Of a stretch of DNA of 64,000 bases, positions 8,846 to 18,244 are shown in pieces. This stretch comes from Mesorhizobium sp. SARCC-RB16n (GTDB taxonomy: Bacteria; Pseudomonadota; Alphaproteobacteria; Rhizobiales; Rhizobiaceae). The stretch is taken from the NCBI RefSeq assembly GCF_008520305.1, contig NZ_ML703263.1, positions 62,001-126,000 of the forward strand, read 5' to 3'. A program made the position numbers and the translations under genes. The number at the start of each line of letters is the position of its first letter. Within the stretch, counting starts at the first letter, position 1. The notes below the pieces were generated by a model. It did no database searches, had not been told where the DNA came from, and saw only the letters and a list, made by a program, of their open reading frames with translations.

Positions 8846-9360
8846 TTCTCGACGATCCTTATGGTGCGGCGCCGCGCCGTGTCGTCCAGCAACCCGCGCA
8901 GTTCCTCACGCCCGCGCGCGATGCGCGACATCAGCGTGCCCGCGGGCACACCCAGAATGTTGGCGGCTTCGGCGTAGGAAAAGCCCTCGATGGCGACCAT
9001 GACCAGCGCCGCGCGGCGATCGGGGCTGATCGCCTGCAATGCGTCGATGATCTCGCGCGAAGCAATGCCCTCCAACTGTTCGGCCGGTTGGGCAACCGCC
9101 TCGCCCGCCTCCAGCGGCAGCATTGCCGCTTCGCCGCGGCGGTTCACCTTGCGCATCTGGTCGATGAACAAATGATGCATGATCGTAAACAACCACCTCC
9201 TGGGGCTTTCTCCTGTCTGCCAGTTGTCGAGCCGCAGCAATGCGCGCTCGAGGCAGTCCTGAACGAGGTCGTCCGCAGCATCGCGGTCGCGCAAAAGCGA
9301 GCGTGCGTAGCGGCGCAGGCGCGGTATTTCGCCAAGGATTGCTGCCTTCTTTTCGTCCAT
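8842..9360 (-). CDS. ECF-type RNA polymerase sigma factor
   Basis: The 172-residue protein has region 2 (about 15-80, with RYARSLLRDRDAADDLVQD and RRWLFTIMHHLFID) and region 4 (about 105-160, with VAIEGFSYAEAANILGVPAG). It lacks regions 1 and 3, as expected for the extracytoplasmic-function class. I chose ATG 9360 (MDEKKAAIL); the frame is open to a GTG at 9459 but the extra residues do not resemble a sigma factor. The next gene encodes its membrane anti-sigma factor. A promoter-like pair of GGGAAT and CGTTAT lies upstream, suggesting self-activation. Confidence 0.9.
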   Translation of the reverse strand: MDEKKAAILGEIPRLRRYARSLLRDRDAADDLVQDCLERALLRLDNWQTGESPRRWLFTIMHHLFIDQMRKVNRRGEAAMLPLEAGEAVAQPAEQLEGIASREIIDALQAISPDRRAALVMVAIEGFSYAEAANILGVPAGTLMSRIARGREELRGLLDDTARRRTIRIVEK

Positions 9361-9471
9361 GACCGCTGGTTCTGAGGTCGCCCTTGTTGATCCCGATTGA
9401 ACGCGCCTTCCCGGCACGGCGCAAGCGGCCAGCGCGAAGCGGTCCACCGCTCCGGTCACCCAAGCAATGAG

Positions 9472-9500
9472 ATAACGCCGGCGGGTGCCGGTTTATTCCC
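9472..9500 (-). promoter_or_regulatory. Candidate ECF-type autoregulatory promoter
   Basis: Read on the minus strand, a GGGAATAAAC -35-like element (9491-9500) is followed by CGTTAT (9472-9477), with 16 bases between GGAATA and CGTTAT. This GGAAT...CGTT architecture is typical of ECF promoters, and it lies about 110 bp before the sigma gene start. The -35 also sits in the loop of an imperfect GCCGGT/ACCGGC hairpin. Assignment is inference from pattern and position. Confidence 0.5.
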
Positions 9501-9532
9501 GACCGGCAAGAAAACCAATGATTCGCAGGCGA

Positions 9533-12277
9533 TTATCCTTTTTCCTTCGCCGCCCGCGTCAAAAGCCGCTGGTAGAACAGGCCAATGCCGATCAGCACCG
9601 CACCCAGACCGATGAAGGACAGCGCCCTGAGCACACCCTCCAGTTCCGACATGTCGAAGAGGAAAACTTTCAGCACTGCAACCGCGATCAGCCCGGCCGA
9701 AGCAATGCGCAGCACCTGCGATTTCAGCCGGACGCCGGCCGTGAGCAGCGCCACGCCGATCACCAGCCAGAGTGCCGAATAGGTATAGGTCTCCAACTGG
9801 CCAAAGCCGCTCCACAAGCCGATGAACTCGCCCTTGAACAGGCGCCTCACCGAGAGCGTGGCATAGGCGAAGGCAAGCAGCGCAGCCACCAGCGCCAGCA
9901 TGGCCGAATACCATTTCGGCCGCTTGCCCCTGCTATAGAGCGCCAGACCACCGGCGGCGATGGCCGGCAGGAGATAGGCCAGGAACAAAAGGTTGAAGAC
10001 CGGAATCCGGCCGGTCGATTCGTCCGTGAACAACGGATTGAGCACCAGGAAATGCTGGGTGACGACGAAGGCGACTGAGACCACGCCCATCGCCATCGAA
10101 CCATAGCGCAGCACCGAGCTTGGCGAGCGCCTGTCGATGGCGATCAGGATGGCGCCGGCGCCGATGGCGATCAGCGTGTAGATCGCTTGTTCGGCGAGCG
10201 TCGGCGCATCGCTGTTGATGACACCACCATGCATGGCGTGGCGTACCAGCATGGCCAGCGTGAGCAGCGCAAACAGTGCCGCCGCCGCCTCCATGGCCAG
10301 GCGCGGGCGGCCATCGGTAGTGCGGGCGAGCTGCCAGGCGGCGAAACCGAAGGCGAGCGCCGGTATGCCGTAGCCCGGCAGCAGCCAGTTGAAGACCGGT
10401 GTCGTCGACAGGAATTCGGCGCCGACGATCGTCGGGTCGAACGCAACGCGGCCAAGCACCGCGATGACAGCGGCGACTGAAATCCAGCCGAGCACGGGAT
10501 AAGAGCGCCAGCGCGTGGCGAACGCCGGCACGATTGCCGCGGCACCGAGCAGGATGGTGGTCCAGCCGGAATCAAAAGCCATGTGCAGCATCAGGAGGCC
10601 GGCGACTGCAGCGCCAACCAGGGCAAACGACACTGCGGCACCGCCCTTGAGCGGCGGTTCCTCAGCCCCCGCGATCCACTCGCCGCCAGCGGCGAAGACC
10701 GCGACCAGCAGGGCCGCGACGGCGGCGTAGGCAAAGTCACGGTCGAGATTGCCGAAGGTGAACCAGAGCGCCAGCACGATGACCAGAGGCGCGATGACGC
10801 CCCATGCAGCCCACGAGGCTGCTCGGATCTGTGTCGTGGCGGCTAACCTTCGCGCGGCCCAGAGACCGGCGGCGATGAACACCACGCCAAGTCCGATGCC
10901 AAGTCGCAAGCTCAGCGCGTTAGCGGTGACCAAAGGCACCCCATCAATACCCAAAGCGCCGCTCGAAAAATCGGAAGCGATGGAGGTGGGCGGGATGATG
11001 CCGAGATAGATCAGCACCGTCGCCAGTCCGGCGGAATAAAGGAGTGGCAGTGCCAGTGGGCGGTAGAGCGCGACCGCTACCATCACGACAAGCAGCACCG
11101 CGCCCGGCAAGGCATCACCGGCAGCGGCGAAGACCGGCGCAACCGAGAGCCCCAGCGCCGAGAGGGCGACGAACAGTCCAGGCACGATCGACGGCCAGTC
11201 AAAGGTTCTGGCTGATCCGGTCTCGTCGCCGCGACTGCTAAGCCAGACAAGGGCAAGCACAGCCAGCGTCACAGTGTCGATGAACAGGATCGCGGAGAGG
11301 CTCGCGCCCGGTGCGTCGGTCATGTAGAGGATGGTCCAGATGCCGCTGCCGAAAAAGCCGGCCGCCATCAGTGCTTTCCAGTCGCGCATGCGGGCGATGA
11401 CGCCGGTGGCGGCGAGCACGACGGCGAGGTAGCCGAACAACGCCCAGGGATTGGGCGCCTGCGAAGCGATCAGCGCCGGCGTCACCATGGCGCCGACGAG
11501 GCCGATACCGGCCAGTGCCTGGCCATGGACGAGAGCGGCGGCAATGGTCGCAATGCCGATGGCACCGAGCAGCATGAAGGCAAGCGCCGGGCCAATGAAG
11601 CCGTAAATGCCGTGGGCGGCATAGACGGTGCCGAACAGGATGAAGGCACCGGCCGCAGTCAGGATCGCCGGAATATAGGCGCCGGCAACACCTTGCACCG
11701 GCACCTTGAAGCCGGTGCGGCGAATGAACTCGCCGCCGGCGACCAGCACCAACCCGAGCACCGCCGCCATGGTGAGCCGTACGCCGGGCCCGAAAATGCC
11801 GGCCTCGATGGTGTAGCGGATCAGGAACAAGCCGCCCAGAGCCAGCGCAATGCCGCCGACCCAGACCGCCCAGCGCGTACCGAGCGCGGTTTCGACGTCG
11901 GTCTGGCGAGCGGCTTTGGCGGCTGTGGCCGGCGCGACGTCCGGCGTTTTCGGTGGCGCCTCGGGTGCGCTCCAAGGACCGGGCACGCTCTCCGCGGCCG
12001 GGATTTCCGCCTCCGTGGCCTGTACCAGCGCGGGTGCCTGCTCGGTGATTGTCGCCGAGACGATATCGGCCTCAGGCCCGGCCACCGGTGCCGTGTCGGC
12101 CTTGCCCGCGTCCGCTTCCTGTTGCGACGGCCTGACCGCGGGCGGCACGGCGCCCGAAAGCACGAGACTGCGCAGCGCGCCAAGTTCGCGCTCGATCAGA
12201 CCGATGCGACTCTGCTGACGCGAAATGATGACGAACAAGGCGATGATGGCAACAAGGTCGATCAGGCTTTCAAACAT
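9533..12277 (-). CDS. DUF2339 polytopic membrane protein
   Basis: A 914-residue protein with a short N-terminal helix and coiled region (LIDLVAIIALFVIISRQQ, then an Ala/Pro-rich linker to about residue 130), followed by some two dozen hydrophobic segments to the C-terminus. The stretch TRWAVWVGGIALALGGLFLIRY marks the DUF2339 family, whose function is unknown. ATG 12277 is preceded by GGGGGAA. It lies upstream of the ECF sigma gene on the same strand with a 172-bp gap that contains the candidate sigma promoter, so the two are probably separate transcription units. Confidence 0.85.
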   Translation of the reverse strand: MFESLIDLVAIIALFVIISRQQSRIGLIERELGALRSLVLSGAVPPAVRPSQQEADAGKADTAPVAGPEADIVSATITEQAPALVQATEAEIPAAESVPGPWSAPEAPPKTPDVAPATAAKAARQTDVETALGTRWAVWVGGIALALGGLFLIRYTIEAGIFGPGVRLTMAAVLGLVLVAGGEFIRRTGFKVPVQGVAGAYIPAILTAAGAFILFGTVYAAHGIYGFIGPALAFMLLGAIGIATIAAALVHGQALAGIGLVGAMVTPALIASQAPNPWALFGYLAVVLAATGVIARMRDWKALMAAGFFGSGIWTILYMTDAPGASLSAILFIDTVTLAVLALVWLSSRGDETGSARTFDWPSIVPGLFVALSALGLSVAPVFAAAGDALPGAVLLVVMVAVALYRPLALPLLYSAGLATVLIYLGIIPPTSIASDFSSGALGIDGVPLVTANALSLRLGIGLGVVFIAAGLWAARRLAATTQIRAASWAAWGVIAPLVIVLALWFTFGNLDRDFAYAAVAALLVAVFAAGGEWIAGAEEPPLKGGAAVSFALVGAAVAGLLMLHMAFDSGWTTILLGAAAIVPAFATRWRSYPVLGWISVAAVIAVLGRVAFDPTIVGAEFLSTTPVFNWLLPGYGIPALAFGFAAWQLARTTDGRPRLAMEAAAALFALLTLAMLVRHAMHGGVINSDAPTLAEQAIYTLIAIGAGAILIAIDRRSPSSVLRYGSMAMGVVSVAFVVTQHFLVLNPLFTDESTGRIPVFNLLFLAYLLPAIAAGGLALYSRGKRPKWYSAMLALVAALLAFAYATLSVRRLFKGEFIGLWSGFGQLETYTYSALWLVIGVALLTAGVRLKSQVLRIASAGLIAVAVLKVFLFDMSELEGVLRALSFIGLGAVLIGIGLFYQRLLTRAAKEKG

Positions 12278-12359
12278 GGCGGTTCCCCCAAACCAGGCCA
12301 GTTTTCACTGACATTTCGCCTCACTGACATTCAAATGCGGCGGTCAAGCGGCTGAAAAC

Positions 12360-12878
12360 TCAACGCGCCGCCAGATTGGCGGCCGGAAATATCGAACATG
12401 TCTCGGTACCGAAAGCCAGCAGCTTGCCTCCGGCATCCTTCAGCGTCGCTTCCGAAACGGCAAGCGTGCGGCCCTTGTGGATCACCTTGCCTTCGCAGAC
12501 CACCTCGCCGGTCCTGGGCGTGATCGGCCGCGTCAGGTTCACCTTGAACTCCGCCGTCGTATAGGCCTCGCCCTTTTCGAGCAGCGTCTGCACGGCGCAG
12601 CCAAGTGCCGAATCGAGCAGCGTCGCCGCCCACCCGCCATGCACGCTGCCCAGCGGGTTGAGGTGGCGCTCGCTCGGCATGCCGCGAAAGACCGCGCGCC
12701 CCTCGGACACTTCGGTAAGGGTGAAATTCAACTGAAAAGAAATCGGCGGCGCCGGATATTTGCCGTCGAGAATGCGCTGCAGCAGTTCAAGCCCGGTGTA
12801 TTTCAGGATGTCGGCGTGCGGAATGGTGCCAAGGCCGAGCGGCGAGACCTGGCCCGGATAGAGTTCGACTTCGCTCAT
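12360..12878 (-). CDS. PaaI-family hotdog thioesterase
   Basis: A 172-residue single hotdog-fold protein. The signature [15 protein letters not shown], which carries the catalytic-region residues, and the following strands ([28 protein letters not shown]) match PaaI/YdiI-type acyl-CoA thioesterases, which hydrolyse acyl-CoA to free acid. Substrate is not deducible. The start ATG 12878 overlaps the recO stop by four bases, which sets the start and implies co-translation with recO. Confidence 0.85.
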   Translation of the reverse strand: MSEVELYPGQVSPLGLGTIPHADILKYTGLELLQRILDGKYPAPPISFQLNFTLTEVSEGRAVFRGMPSERHLNPLGSVHGGWAATLLDSALGCAVQTLLEKGEAYTTAEFKVNLTRPITPRTGEVVCEGKVIHKGRTLAVSEATLKDAGGKLLAFGTETCSIFPAANLAAR

Positions 12879-13636
12879 GCGGCATTGTCTCCGGGAATGG
12901 TCTTGCCGCGCTCCTGGTGCTTGCGCAGGACGGCAAGGAAGCCGGCGCGGGCGTCGGGCTGATCGATGCCGCGCGGCTCGTAGACATGGCGGCTGAAGAA
13001 GAAACCGGTCAAGCGGAAGGCGTCCGCGATCGCGGCCTGATTCGCGCGCAGGCCGGAACCGCGCTGCAGAAACGCAGGCAGCACCAGCATCTTGTCGCGC
13101 CATGGCGCGCCGGCGTCGCGCGATACCGCGCGGCCCGACTTCGGCGAGACATAGGCAAGATCCTGTTTGGTGCCGGTGGCGGCGCATTGGCTGAGATCGA
13201 GGCCAAAGCCGAGTTCATCAAGAATCAGAAGTTCGAAACGTGCGATCAGTTCGCCGGCGGCATCGGCATCGTCCAGGTGGACGATCATCACCGAAAGCGC
13301 CTCGTAGAGGCCGCCATGGGCGTCACGCTCGGGCAGCAGGCGCAGATGCGCCGCCATCGTCTGAAGACCGTAGACGGCGATGGCACTGTCCATCAGCCGG
13401 GCGGCATTCATTTCGATCGCTTCGGCCTGGAAGGTACCCAGATGCTCGTCGAGGCGCGCACGCCACAAGAGATCGACGCGATTGCCGGGCTGGAGAACGG
13501 GCTGCTGCTTGCGGGAGCGGCCGCCGCGCACGAGGCCAAGATGCCGGCCATGGGCACGTGTCATCACCTCGAGAATGGCGCTGGTTTCGCCATGCTTGCG
13601 GGTGCCGAGAATGATTCCCTCGTCGCGCCATTCCAT
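12875..13636 (-). CDS. recO: DNA repair protein RecO
   Basis: The 253-residue protein begins [17 protein letters not shown], the OB-fold start of RecO, with [16 protein letters not shown] following. The middle has a helical region with [18 protein letters not shown]. RecO binds single-stranded DNA and SSB and helps load RecA in the RecFOR pathway. The zinc-finger cysteines seen in some RecO proteins are mostly absent here. In rhizobia recO usually follows era directly; here about 2.1 kb separates them. Its promoter should lie in the short gap up to the porin A terminator. Confidence 0.92.
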   Translation of the reverse strand: MEWRDEGIILGTRKHGETSAILEVMTRAHGRHLGLVRGGRSRKQQPVLQPGNRVDLLWRARLDEHLGTFQAEAIEMNAARLMDSAIAVYGLQTMAAHLRLLPERDAHGGLYEALSVMIVHLDDADAAGELIARFELLILDELGFGLDLSQCAATGTKQDLAYVSPKSGRAVSRDAGAPWRDKMLVLPAFLQRGSGLRANQAAIADAFRLTGFFFSRHVYEPRGIDQPDARAGFLAVLRKHQERGKTIPGDNAA

Positions 13637-13716
13637 ATCAGGAGCTTTTCACCGATCGGGTGGCGAAATCAAGATGAGGCCCAGGTGACTGGCAAAACAG
13701 CGCCTTACCGGCAAAC

Positions 13717-13749
13717 AAAAAACCGCCCGCAGCGATACGCTGCGGGCGG
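13717..13749 (-). terminator. Intrinsic terminator of porin A
   Basis: A perfect 11-bp GC stem (13723-13733 with 13739-13749, loop GATAC) is followed on the minus strand by six T residues. It lies 23 bp past the porin A stop and isolates it from recO. Confidence 0.9.
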
Positions 13750-13771
13750 CCTGGTAAGGTCAGTCTATGCC

Positions 13772-14935
13772 TTAGAAGGAGCGCTGGAAGCGGAGGATGC
13801 CGCCGACGTTGCTCTTCTTGGTCGCACCAGCCCAAATGGAGTTGGCCGGGGTGTCATTGCCGACATTCTGGTAATCGACTTCAGCTGTAACCGTAAAACC
13901 GGGCACAACGGTATAGGCGATGTTAGCGGCGATGCCGAGGTTCTTCCAATCGTCGTAGGAGACCTGGGCGTTGAACGAAGTCTTGGCGTTGAACTTGTAG
14001 GTGCCGCCGCCCCAGACTGCCCAGTTGCCGCCCCACTGCTTGTAGAAGCCGCGACCTTTGGCATTGACGAAGTTGGTCGGATCGGTGAGGTTGTTGTCCG
14101 AACCATAACCGCCCATGACGAACAGCGACAGTTCCTTGGTGACGTTGACGTCCAGGCGAACCTTGCCGGCGACTTCTTCATAGTTGCTGTCATAAGCAAC
14201 GACGCCGGTGACCGCGCCCCAGTCGGCCTTGTACTTCAAGCCGCCGACGACATGGGGGACATAGCTGTCGATGGTGCCGGTTTTGCCAGCGCCTTCTTCG
14301 AGCGAGACCATTCCCGAGAAGCCGCTGCCTGCGTCAAAGTAATATTGAACGACGTTGCTCTCCTGCCCGCCATAGGGCACGATCGTATCCTGAATGACGT
14401 TGCCGGCATAGCCGACGAACGTATCGAAAGCCGTATCGTCCTTGCCGACGCGAAGGCCGCCGAGCTGAATCCAGGCGAAACGCAGCGAGAGAGACTTGTT
14501 ACGGCCCTGCCAGTCGTCCGCATTGGAGGCGCCCTGATTAAGGTAGTCGCCGCTGCTGTTGCCGTAGTTGAAGCGGGTCTCGGTGTAGGTCTTCAATGTA
14601 CCGAGTTCGGTCTCCTGACCGGTCCAGGTCTTCAGCGTGAAGCGGGTGTTCTTGTAGTAGGTCGAATGCGGGCTGCCGTCCTGGCGATCCGGAACGTGGT
14701 TGACACCATCGAACGAGCCGGCATCGCCGACGCCGATGTCGTAACGGACATAGCCACCGATGCGCAGGCAGGTTTCGGTACCCGGGATATAGAAGTAGCC
14801 GGCGCCGTAGACGTCGCAGATCTTGACGTATTCGGCCGGTTCCGGTTCGGCGACGACAACCGCGTCCGCGGCGCGTGCGCCGGACACCGCGATCAGTGCC
14901 GCGGCTGAGCCGAGAAGGAGGCTCTTGATGTTCAT
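13772..14935 (-). CDS. Omp2-type porin (copy A)
   Basis: The 387-residue precursor has a signal peptide cleaved near residue 22 (AVSGARA/ADA), a conserved cysteine pair around GYFYIPGTETC, repeated amphipathic beta strands, and the C-terminal LRFQRSF ending in Phe, as outer-membrane beta-barrels require. It matches the alphaproteobacterial porin family (Brucella Omp2a/Omp2b, rhizobial RopA-like), a trimeric diffusion channel for small hydrophilic solutes. Its first 71 residues are identical to two other porins in this window. GGAGAGG precedes the ATG. It is a single-gene unit with a strong terminator, sitting between era and recO in an otherwise conserved cluster. Confidence 0.92.
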   Translation of the reverse strand: MNIKSLLLGSAAALIAVSGARAADAVVVAEPEPAEYVKICDVYGAGYFYIPGTETCLRIGGYVRYDIGVGDAGSFDGVNHVPDRQDGSPHSTYYKNTRFTLKTWTGQETELGTLKTYTETRFNYGNSSGDYLNQGASNADDWQGRNKSLSLRFAWIQLGGLRVGKDDTAFDTFVGYAGNVIQDTIVPYGGQESNVVQYYFDAGSGFSGMVSLEEGAGKTGTIDSYVPHVVGGLKYKADWGAVTGVVAYDSNYEEVAGKVRLDVNVTKELSLFVMGGYGSDNNLTDPTNFVNAKGRGFYKQWGGNWAVWGGGTYKFNAKTSFNAQVSYDDWKNLGIAANIAYTVVPGFTVTAEVDYQNVGNDTPANSIWAGATKKSNVGGILRFQRSF

Positions 14936-15599
14936 TTTCTGACCTCTCCAGTCAAGTTAAAAAAATGGCTTCTGAATTGTGGTTGGCGGATATGTTTTCC
15001 CGCCTCACCCCCACAACGAAAAAGGCCCGCACCGCGTCCCCTTTTCGCGGCGAACATACCCACCAAACTTCCGCCTTCAATGACAATTCCGCAAATATGC
15101 CGGATTCGTTCCACAGATTAAATCTGTGTTGCACAAATAACACTAACCAGGCCAGGCCAATTTTCAAACTGGCACAAATGGCACATCGTCATTTTTGTGT
15201 AATAATCAAAAATATACACTGCTTTAAGTTCTACTTCTTCAGTTTATTCCTTTAATTTCAAAACAGTTGCGTATGCCGTCTAACTTATTTCGAACAAGGT
15301 GTTTTTTATACGCCAGATTCTTTAGTCAACCTGGTCCATCTCTCAGACATTCAGCGGGCGACAGAGGGCCACGTAAAGGGTTGCCGCGGCAGCGTCTTTC
15401 TGATTCCTTCGAAACTCAACGCGCCTAATTCCGGGCAGACAGGCGTTTCGCCTCACGCCTGGCGCTCGCGATCGATCAGCGATTGTTGATCTCGGTCGGG
15501 GTGACGTCTGTATGGCTGGCAGCGGTGATGAGTGCCCCCCCAGCCATGTCCGCGCACCCAAGTCGCCTCACCTGTCCCGAGGCAAGCGCGAAACGTGTC
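14936..15599. other. AT-rich intergenic region upstream of porin A
   Basis: No convincing gene is visible. Bases about 15110-15330 are clearly more AT-rich than the surrounding sequence, with runs such as TTTTTTATA and TTTAATTTC. The stretch presumably carries the porin A promoter and long leader; I could not place a promoter reliably. The part from about 15340 to 15599 regains high GC and may be further decayed coding sequence. Confidence 0.5.
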
Positions 15600-15769
15600 C
15601 CGGCTTTCGCCTTCGCGACGGCACTCGGCAACCGCATAGTCATCTCGTCGCCGAGATGAATGGTCCTGTTGTCCCAGCCGCCAAATGCGACCGGCCTGAC
15701 AGGAAGATGCCGCCAACGTTGAAACCGCGCGGCAATCAGCCGGCGCACAAGGGCGGCATCGATCGCTAC
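15600..15769 (-). pseudogene. Aminoglycoside-phosphotransferase-like N-terminal remnant
   Basis: Directly after the era stop codon and in the same frame, the minus strand encodes IDAALVRRLIAARF, then LPVRPVAFGGWDNRTIHLGD and EMTMRLPSA. This is the ATP-binding N-terminus of APH-family kinases, where similar GGWDNRT.HLGDEM.VRLPSA sequences are common. After about 50 residues the similarity ends, and none of the catalytic HGD or DxD motifs follow. There is no start codon of its own. I read it as the residue of a deleted phosphotransferase gene. Confidence 0.65.
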
Positions 15770-16690
15770 CTAATGCGGAAACTCCAGCCCCATCTCGCGG
15801 TAGCGCTCGGGGTCGTCGCCCCAGTTCTCGCGCACTTTCACGAACAGGAACAGATGCACCTTCTGCTCCAATATACCTGCTATTTCCATTCGCGCGGCCT
15901 GCCCGATGGCGCGGATGGTCTCGCCCTTGTGGCCGAGCACGATCTTCTTCTGGCTGTCGCGCTCGACATAGATGGTCTGGTCGATGCGCACCGAGCCGTC
16001 CTTCTTCTCTTCCCATTTCTCGGTCTCGATGTGCGAGGAATAGGGTAGCTCTTGATGCAGCCTGAGATAGAGTTTTTCGCGGGTGATCTCGGCCGCGAGC
16101 TGGCGCATCGGCAGGTCGGAAATCTGGTCTTCCGGATAGTACCATGGGCCGGTCGGCAGCGCCTGGGCCAGATAGTCGAGCAGGTCCTTGCAGCCGGAGC
16201 CGGTCAACGCCGAGACCATGAAAGTGCGCTGGAACGGCACTTTCTCATTCGCCGCCGCGGAGAGGGCCAGCAACGCTTCCGGCCTGACGCGGTCGACCTT
16301 GTTGAGGATCAGCGCCATCGGCTGGCGCACATCCTTCAGCCGTTCGAGGATGGCATCGGCGTCGCCCCTGATGCCGCGTTCGGCGTCGATCAGCAGCAGC
16401 ACGATATCGGCGTCCTTGGCGCCGCCCCAGGCGGTGGTCACCATTGCCGTGTCCAGCCGCCGCTTGGGCTTGAAGATGCCCGGTGTGTCGACAAAGACGA
16501 TCTGCGCGTTATCGTGCGTGGCGATGCCGCGCACGATGGCGCGTGTCGTCTGCACCTTGTGGGTGACGATCGAGACCTTGGCACCGACCAGTTGGTTGAC
16601 CAGCGTCGACTTGCCGGCATTGGGCGCGCCGATCAGCGCGACGAAGCCGGAATGCGTGACGGGAGCGGCTGCAGTGTCTTCGGCGGTCAT
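15770..16690 (-). CDS. era: GTPase Era
   Basis: The 306-residue protein has the GTPase motifs GAPNAGKST (G1), DTPG (G3) and NKVD (G4) in the first 170 residues, and a C-terminal KH domain (about 205-295) with VLGHKGETIRAIG. Era binds 16S rRNA and assists 30S subunit maturation. The start overlaps the rnc stop by four bases, so the two are translationally coupled. The C-terminus EFPH ends in TAG, immediately followed by the phosphotransferase remnant. Confidence 0.96.
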   Translation of the reverse strand: MTAEDTAAAPVTHSGFVALIGAPNAGKSTLVNQLVGAKVSIVTHKVQTTRAIVRGIATHDNAQIVFVDTPGIFKPKRRLDTAMVTTAWGGAKDADIVLLLIDAERGIRGDADAILERLKDVRQPMALILNKVDRVRPEALLALSAAANEKVPFQRTFMVSALTGSGCKDLLDYLAQALPTGPWYYPEDQISDLPMRQLAAEITREKLYLRLHQELPYSSHIETEKWEEKKDGSVRIDQTIYVERDSQKKIVLGHKGETIRAIGQAARMEIAGILEQKVHLFLFVKVRENWGDDPERYREMGLEFPH

Positions 16691-17412
16691 GCCGCACTCC
16701 CTTCATGAACCCAGACGCCCTCGCGAACCAGAAGGGCAGCGGCGGCGGCCTGTTCGGCCTCGCGCTTGGAGCGGCCGCTGCCGGTTGCCGGCTGAAACGC
16801 ACCGACCTTGACGCTGACGGTAAACAGCGGATCGTGATCGGGGCCTTCCCGGCCGTCGATCTGATAGGCGGGAACAGCACTCGCCGCCTGATGCGCCCAT
16901 TCCTGCAATTCGGTCTTGGCGTCGCGGCGTGCCGCACCCGAGGCCTGCGAGCGCGGCTGCCAGTATTTGTGAATGAAGGCGCGGGCTGCTTCCAGGCCGC
17001 CGTCGAGATAAAGCACGGCGATCAAGGATTCCAATGCGTCGGCGCGCAGGTTGACGCGCTTGCGTCCCTCAAGCCCGCGCACGTCCGATCCTGCACGGAT
17101 CAGGTCCGGCAGCCCGATATGCTCGGCGATCTCAGAAAGTGCTTCGGCGTTAACGAGCGCATTGAGCCGCAGCGACAACTCCCCTTCCGTCGCATCCGGA
17201 AACGCTGCCAGCAGCATGTCGGCGACAACAAGGCCAAGAACCCGGTCGCCGAGAAATTCGAACCGCTCATAATCGGCGCCCGCATTGGCGCCGCGCGCAC
17301 TGGCATGGGTAAGCGCACGCTGCAGGCGATGGCGGTCGGCAAAGGCATGGCCCGTGCGTTCCGCCAGCGCTTCCGCGAGCGCATCGGCGGTCAACCGTTT
17401 TGGTGCCGCCAT
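16687..17412 (-). CDS. rnc: Ribonuclease III
   Basis: The 241-residue protein has the RNase III signature YERFEFLGDRVLGLVVADML and the second acidic cluster (ALESLIAVLYLDGG) of the catalytic domain (about 10-155), then a double-stranded RNA-binding domain (about 165-235) ending in GRSKREAEQAAAAALL. It cleaves double-stranded RNA in rRNA processing and mRNA turnover. It lies between lepB and era, the standard order in rhizobia, 4 bp from the lepB stop. Confidence 0.96.
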   Translation of the reverse strand: MAAPKRLTADALAEALAERTGHAFADRHRLQRALTHASARGANAGADYERFEFLGDRVLGLVVADMLLAAFPDATEGELSLRLNALVNAEALSEIAEHIGLPDLIRAGSDVRGLEGRKRVNLRADALESLIAVLYLDGGLEAARAFIHKYWQPRSQASGAARRDAKTELQEWAHQAASAVPAYQIDGREGPDHDPLFTVSVKVGAFQPATGSGRSKREAEQAAAAALLVREGVWVHEGSAA

Positions 17413-17416
17413 GACC

Positions 17417-18166
17417 CTAGTTGACGAAATGGAACAGGCGCGAAACGCGCATCAGCGACGGCCATTTCCAGATTTCGAGCGGGCTTGCCTTGCCGGCGAT
17501 AGAGAAGAAGACAAGGTTGGCGCGGCCGACAAGGTTCTCGGCCGGAACATAGCCGACGGTGAAGCGGCTGTCGGCGGAATTGTCCCTGTTGTCGCCCATC
17601 ATGAAATAGTGGCCGGGGGGCACGTCGAATTCGCGGGTGTTGTCGCCGATCGAGTTCGGCGACAGGTCGAGCGTGTCGTAGCTGACGCCATCGGGCAGCG
17701 TCTCGCGATAAACATCGATCGGATAATCCTTTTCCGTGATGTCGGGATTGTCGATCTGGCCGGTCTTGACGCGCGGCACGCCGACGCCGTTGATGAAGAC
17801 TTGGCCATTCTTCATCTGGATCTTGTCGCCGGGCAGGCCAATGACGCGCTTGATGTAGTCGATGGACGGATCCGGCGGGAACTTGAACACCACCACGTCG
17901 CCACGCTTGGGCTCGGAGCCCCAGATGCGGCCCGAGAAAATGTCCGGTCCAAAAGGCAGCGAATAGCGCGAGTAGCCGTAGGACCATTTGGTGACGAACA
18001 GGTAGTCGCCTTCCAGAAGCGTCGGCCGCATCGAGCCCGACGGGATCGAGAAGGGCTGGAACAGCAGCGTGCGAATGACCAGGGCGAGCAAAAGCGCCTG
18101 GACGATGACGCTGACGGTTTCGCCAAGTCCGCCGGATTTCTTCTGGGATTTTTCAGCCACGCTCAT
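17417..18166 (-). CDS. lepB: Signal peptidase I
   Basis: The 249-residue protein has one N-terminal membrane helix (about 20-40) followed by the catalytic Ser in PSGSMRPTLLEGD and the Lys in DYIKRVIGLPGD, then the C-terminal box GDNRDNSADSR. It cleaves signal peptides of exported proteins on the periplasmic side, and would process the porins and other exported proteins in this window. ATG 18166 is preceded by GAGGA at good spacing; the frame is open upstream, but the extra residues are not family-like. Confidence 0.96.
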   Translation of the reverse strand: MSVAEKSQKKSGGLGETVSVIVQALLLALVIRTLLFQPFSIPSGSMRPTLLEGDYLFVTKWSYGYSRYSLPFGPDIFSGRIWGSEPKRGDVVVFKFPPDPSIDYIKRVIGLPGDKIQMKNGQVFINGVGVPRVKTGQIDNPDITEKDYPIDVYRETLPDGVSYDTLDLSPNSIGDNTREFDVPPGHYFMMGDNRDNSADSRFTVGYVPAENLVGRANLVFFSIAGKASPLEIWKWPSLMRVSRLFHFVN

Positions 18167-18244
18167 GTCGTCCTCGATTGTGCGTTGGATGGTATAGAGT
18201 CTCGGCGCGCGCTGGGCAACGTCAATGCCGGTCGTCAGATGCAA

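Noticed and set aside
9361-9459. GTG-initiated extension of the ECF sigma factor
   Set aside because: The added residues do not fit the family and would begin only about five bases after the expected transcription start.
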